A stretch of DNA of 39,796 bases from Rhodobacter ferrooxidans (GTDB taxonomy: Bacteria > Pseudomonadota > Alphaproteobacteria > Rhodobacterales > Rhodobacteraceae): positions 1 through 39,796 of the forward strand of contig NZ_ACYY01000030.1 in NCBI RefSeq assembly GCF_000176015.1, given 5' to 3'. Position numbers and translations under genes: made by a program. Below the pieces are notes generated by a model that saw nothing but the letters and a program-made list of their open reading frames with translations, searched no databases and had not been told where the DNA came from. Positions within the stretch are counted from its first letter, which is position 1, and each line of letters starts with the position of its first letter. Positions 37,099 to 39,796 of this stretch are shown here, one piece after another.

Positions 37099-37845
37099 CT
37101 ACTCGACCTCGACGCTGTAGTAGTTCATGTCGCTCCAGCCGTTCCACGGAACGACGAAGTTCTTGACGCGCGGCTGCACCACATAATTGTGGTCAAGGCT
37201 GAACAGCGGCACCCAGGCCGCGTCCTTGTCAACGATCTGCGCGGTAAGCTCTTGATACAGCTTGCAACGTGCGTCCTGGTCGGTCATGCCGCGCGCCGTT
37301 TCGATGGCGGCAAAGACCTCGGGGTCGTTGTTGTTGTAGCCGCGCGTCTTGGTGCCCGATTCCGAGAAGAAGGTGTAGAAGAAGTTGTCGGGATCGTTGA
37401 AGTCGGCAGACCAGACCTGCGTATAGGCTTCCGCCTCGCCAACCTTGCGGGCAGCAAGGAAGGCCGCTTCGTCGGTGGTCACGATATTGGCCTTGAAGCC
37501 GGCTTCGGCCACCTGGGCCTGAATGATCTGGTTCATGTCAGACCATTTCGACGACCAGCTTGACACCTGTTGCAGGTTGATCTCGACCCCGTCGGGATAG
37601 CCGGCCTCGGCCAGCAGTTCCCGGGCCTTGGCAGGGTTGTATTCGATCGGCGTCGCCGGGGTATAGCAGGCCAGACCGCGCGGCATCACACCGTTTTCCA
37701 ACTCGCCCTTGCCGTAGAAGTTCTTGTCCAGAATGGTCTGCCGGTCGATCGACATCTGGAAGGCCTTGCGGACCCGCACATCGTCAAACGGCTTTCTGGC
37801 CTGGTTGATGTTGTAATAGTACATGCCCACCCGCGGAACACCGCG
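37099..37845 (-). pseudogene. C-terminal half of a dipeptide-binding protein (DppA type)
   Basis: About 245 residues of a periplasmic solute-binding protein (SBP_bac_5) survive. They run from VGMYYYNINQARKPFDDVRVR through RKAFQMSIDRQTILDK and SADFNDPDNFF to the natural C-terminus. The N-terminal half, including the signal peptide and ligand lobe I, is absent. An in-frame TGA lies about 12 codons upstream of the homologous part, inside insertion-sequence DNA. The remaining protein cannot be exported or bind peptide. The exact junction lies between about 37830 and 37845. Confidence 0.88.
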
Positions 37846-37988
37846 GGGCGACCGGGGCTGCCGTCAGGTGGCGCGAGCCAGGTCATCTCCTCGTCCAGCC
37901 AGATCAGCAACGAGCCTCGCTTACGCAGAGAAGACGTGTAGCTGGACCAGTTCGTCGTGCGGTAGCGGGCAGGTGATGGCCTACTCAT
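37836..37988 (-). pseudogene. N-terminal 51 codons of an IS5-family transposase
   Basis: The frame begins MSRPSPARYRTTNWSSYTSS and continues with RKRGSLLIWLDEEMTWLAPP and GRPAVF. This is the characteristic N-terminus of IS5-family DDE transposases (RYRTTNW, KRGSL.IW.D..M.W). After Phe51 the similarity ends and the frame runs into dppA DNA in a different phase. No catalytic residues remain. Confidence 0.9.
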
Positions 37989-38007
37989 GCGGCCTGTCTA
38001 ACCGCAT

Positions 38008-38026
38008 GGATTCACGATGTGAATCC
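38008..38026. repeat. 8-bp inverted repeat inside the IS fragment
   Basis: GGATTCAC and GTGAATCC flank a 3-base centre, 20 bases upstream of the transposase start codon. It probably belongs to the regulatory part of the element. Confidence 0.7.
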
Positions 38027-38119
38027 TCGGCAGACAGAGTTGTCCAACAACGCCTTCTAGAACTGAAACGTAGACATAGAGCTAAAAGCCACTGACCAAT
38101 TTTCTAAAATTCATCGGGA

Positions 38120-38233
38120 ATGTCCACCGGCGGTCATGATTCAGTTCTCATTGCGCCGCAAGAGACTCGAATATTGACTAGAGCGAGCAAGAATACTTCG
38201 AGCTCCTTCGATATCAAGCCGGTTGAAATATAG
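38120..38233 (+). other. Possible upstream frame of the RTX gene (37 codons)
   Basis: An ATG frame of 37 codons (MSTGGHDSVLIAPQETRILT, ending KPVEI) stops one base before the first ATG of the RTX gene. It may be a translated leader coupled to that gene. It could instead be the true N-terminus separated by a single-base frameshift: deleting one A near 38229 would join KPVE to YRMPMLQDDDY. I cannot decide between these from the sequence alone. Confidence 0.35.
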
Positions 38234-38234
38234 A

Positions 38235-39796
38235 ATGCCAATGCTGCAGGATGACGATTATATTGGACAAGCCGCTCGAATAGAAACATTCGGCGCGAAT
38301 ATTCTGTTTGACCGTGACCGCGTTGACAACCTAGCGGCGACTGTTCCCCAATCTTCGTACGGTGAGGTGATATCGTCCCTTGGGGTTGGAACATTAAGAT
38401 ACCCAGGAGGCAGTGTTTCTGAGAGCATCTTGGATATCGACAATGTTGACTCGTCTGTACAAAACGGTGTTGAGGTGACTGGGCTTGGTGATTTTCTTAA
38501 TTTTTGTGCAGCTTCACGCGCATCCCTGACAATGGTTATGCCAACGGCGCGATTCTACGACAGAGCATCAGCAGATACCGAGAACCCGATTTCCGATGAA
38601 GATGCTGAATCAATTGTTGCATTCGTTACAAAGCTTCTAAATGATGCACTTGTGAAAGGTGTTGGCGTTGAAGCGATCGAACTGGGAAATGAGTGGTGGG
38701 GGACGGACCTTTCCGCAAGTGAATATGGCCGCCTCGCGAGCCAAATGTCCGTTATTGTACAAGGCGCAATTGATGAGTTCATCTCATCTAACCAACTTCC
38801 CTCAGCATGGGTCGAACCAGAAATATTAGTCCAAGTTGGGCATTTAACAGATGCATCTCAAGAAACTCAGCAAATATTTGACGAATTTAATACTGTTGCT
38901 GAACAAACGGCAATCGATGGACTTGTCACCCATCGCTATCTAAGTGGTGATTTTTCACAAATCGGAAGCCCTGGAGTGTTTCTTCCATTCTATGGCCAAT
39001 TTGATGAATGGGACCGCTTGGCCGAATCAAATTCAAATTTTGGAAATTTAAGTCGTCATGTTTCCGAGTGGAATGTAAAAGCAAACAATGACGAAGAGCG
39101 GGGTTTGAAATCTGCCTCATGTCTCGTTAAATTAGTTGCTGAACTTCTAGCAGCTGACGTGGATCAGGCTAATATATGGGCAATTCAACAGAATAATTCG
39201 CAGCGCCTAGCGATGTCTACAGGGCTGCCGAACAGCAATTCGAGCGGCTTGACGATCAATGGAGAGATGTTCAGACTGATGAGTGAGTCAGTGGTTGGAC
39301 TACGCCTGGTTGCACATTCTCGCATCGATGACAGAAACTTGATAAATGTTGACGAGGACTGTCTAACTGCTTTTGGTGGGCCGCATCGAGTTGTTGTATT
39401 CATATCGGAGCGAAATGGAGTTAACGAAAGCATTTCTCTGAATGTGGAGGCACTTCTTGGAGACTTTTCGCATGTTTGGGGAACAGTCCTTGGAACGACT
39501 GACGAAAATCCCCTTGACCCATTGGCGTTGCCAGATTTGGAAATTCTGTCAGGTTCTGCCGCGCTACCATTTCAGAATGGAGTGCTATCATTTGACTTAG
39601 ATCCTTGGGAGACGATCAGACTTATATTTACCACTGACACCAGTGGCGCTGAAATTTCTGGCCACTATGACAATGATATCCTATCCGGATCCACTGGTCC
39701 GGATAGAATATTTGGTTCAGCAGGCAATGACAGGTTAGAAGGTTTTTTCGGAAGTGACACGCTGCTGGGCGGCGAAGGCGACGACGTCCTGCAGGG
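38235..39796 (+). CDS. RTX-repeat secreted protein with glycoside hydrolase-like domain, 3' end cut
   Basis: An uninterrupted frame of 520 codons runs to the window edge. The N-terminal part has FGANILFDRDRV and LRYPGGS. Two glycosidase-type motifs follow: IELGNEWW with Glu153, the position of a clan GH-A acid/base, and VSEWNV with Glu278, a likely nucleophile. A beta-rich segment precedes RTX nonapeptides from residue 485 (GPDRIFGSAGNDRLEG, GGEGDDVLQG), which bind calcium and mark type I secretion. There is no signal peptide, as expected. The DNA is clearly more AT-rich than the rest of the window. The start at 38235 lacks a good ribosome-binding site. The exact GH family and substrate are unknown. 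Confidence 0.85.
   Translation, partial: MPMLQDDDYIGQAARIETFGANILFDRDRVDNLAATVPQSSYGEVISSLGVGTLRYPGGSVSESILDIDNVDSSVQNGVEVTGLGDFLNFCAASRASLTMVMPTARFYDRASADTENPISDEDAESIVAFVTKLLNDALVKGVGVEAIELGNEWWGTDLSASEYGRLASQMSVIVQGAIDEFISSNQLPSAWVEPEILVQVGHLTDASQETQQIFDEFNTVAEQTAIDGLVTHRYLSGDFSQIGSPGVFLPFYGQFDEWDRLAESNSNFGNLSRHVSEWNVKANNDEERGLKSASCLVKLVAELLAADVDQANIWAIQQNNSQRLAMSTGLPNSNSSGLTINGEMFRLMSESVVGLRLVAHSRIDDRNLINVDEDCLTAFGGPHRVVVFISERNGVNESISLNVEALLGDFSHVWGTVLGTTDENPLDPLALPDLEILSGSAALPFQNGVLSFDLDPWETIRLIFTTDTSGAEISGHYDNDILSGSTGPDRIFGSAGNDRLEGFFGSDTLLGGEGDDVLQ

Larger units (their letters stand above)
37836..38056 (-). mobile_element. Left-end fragment of an IS5-family insertion sequence
   Basis: Upstream of the transposase start is a terminal sequence that reads AAGGCGTTGTTGGACAAC inward on the minus strand, similar to IS5-group inverted-repeat ends. 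CTAG directly outside it (38057-38060) matches the YTAR target preferred by IS5. The other end of the element is missing: the DNA changes into the dppA fragment at about 37836. About 220 bp of the element remain. Confidence 0.75.

Noticed and set aside
36088-37147. Extended N-terminus of the dppB-dppD frame up to 37147
   Set aside because: The added residues are Arg/Pro-rich, run through the dppA-dppB hairpin and the end of dppA, and have no similarity to permeases. The start at 36967 fits DppB.
38134-39433. Several short minus-strand frames in the AT-rich region
   Set aside because: They are short, interrupted and opposite the continuous 520-codon frame, which has recognisable motifs.

Overview
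The window reads as one piece of a high-GC alphaproteobacterial chromosome, most likely Rhodobacteraceae (Rhodobacter/Paracoccus-like). This rests on the sequence character of the ribosomal, RNA polymerase and EF-G proteins, the feoA-feoA-feoB-feoC order, the katG/oxyR pair and the strong G/C third-codon bias. The left edge cuts tuf after six codons and the right edge cuts an RTX repeat gene. Both are typical places for an assembly to stop, so the window may be a whole contig.

Positions 1-18230 carry core information-processing genes, nearly all on the minus strand and transcribed from high to low coordinates: secE, nusG, rplK, rplA, rplJ, rplL, rpoB, rpoC, then rpsL, rpsG, fusA and the start of tuf. 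A near-consensus sigma70 promoter (TTGACA, 17 bp, TATACG) precedes rpsL. The usual rpoC-rpsL adjacency is broken by two PF11316-type glycosyltransferase paralogues and an EamA transporter. Two abutting 22-bp perfect palindromes lie between rpoB and rpoC. tRNA-Glu(TTC) lies upstream of secE.

Positions 18650-30630 are ordinary accessory genes: a lytic transglycosylase, a stand-alone TrpB-like enzyme, katG divergent from oxyR with an OxyR-like dyad between them, a Tat-exported rhodanese, a hemolysin-III family membrane protein coupled to a DUF1810 protein, a ferrous-iron operon feoA1-feoA2-feoB-feoC, and an Xre/RES toxin-antitoxin pair.

Positions 30750-38056 hold malQ, whose start region contains a 17-bp tandem duplication creating a six-codon upstream frame, and then a cluster that looks built for uptake and trimming of peptidoglycan-type peptides: a D-aminopeptidase with the S12 catalytic set, a signal-less YkuD-domain protein and a dipeptide-type ABC transporter. 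The transporter is broken. The first half of dppB is joined in frame to the second half of dppD, dppC is absent, and dppA survives only as its C-terminal half, joined to the first 51 codons of an IS5-family transposase.

From 38057 to the end the composition becomes AT-rich. An open frame of at least 520 codons on the plus strand runs off the edge. It encodes a protein with two glycosidase-type catalytic glutamate motifs and C-terminal RTX calcium-binding repeats, probably a type I-secreted glycoside hydrolase that was acquired horizontally. This gene and the damaged ABC/IS junction next to it are the most interesting part of the window.
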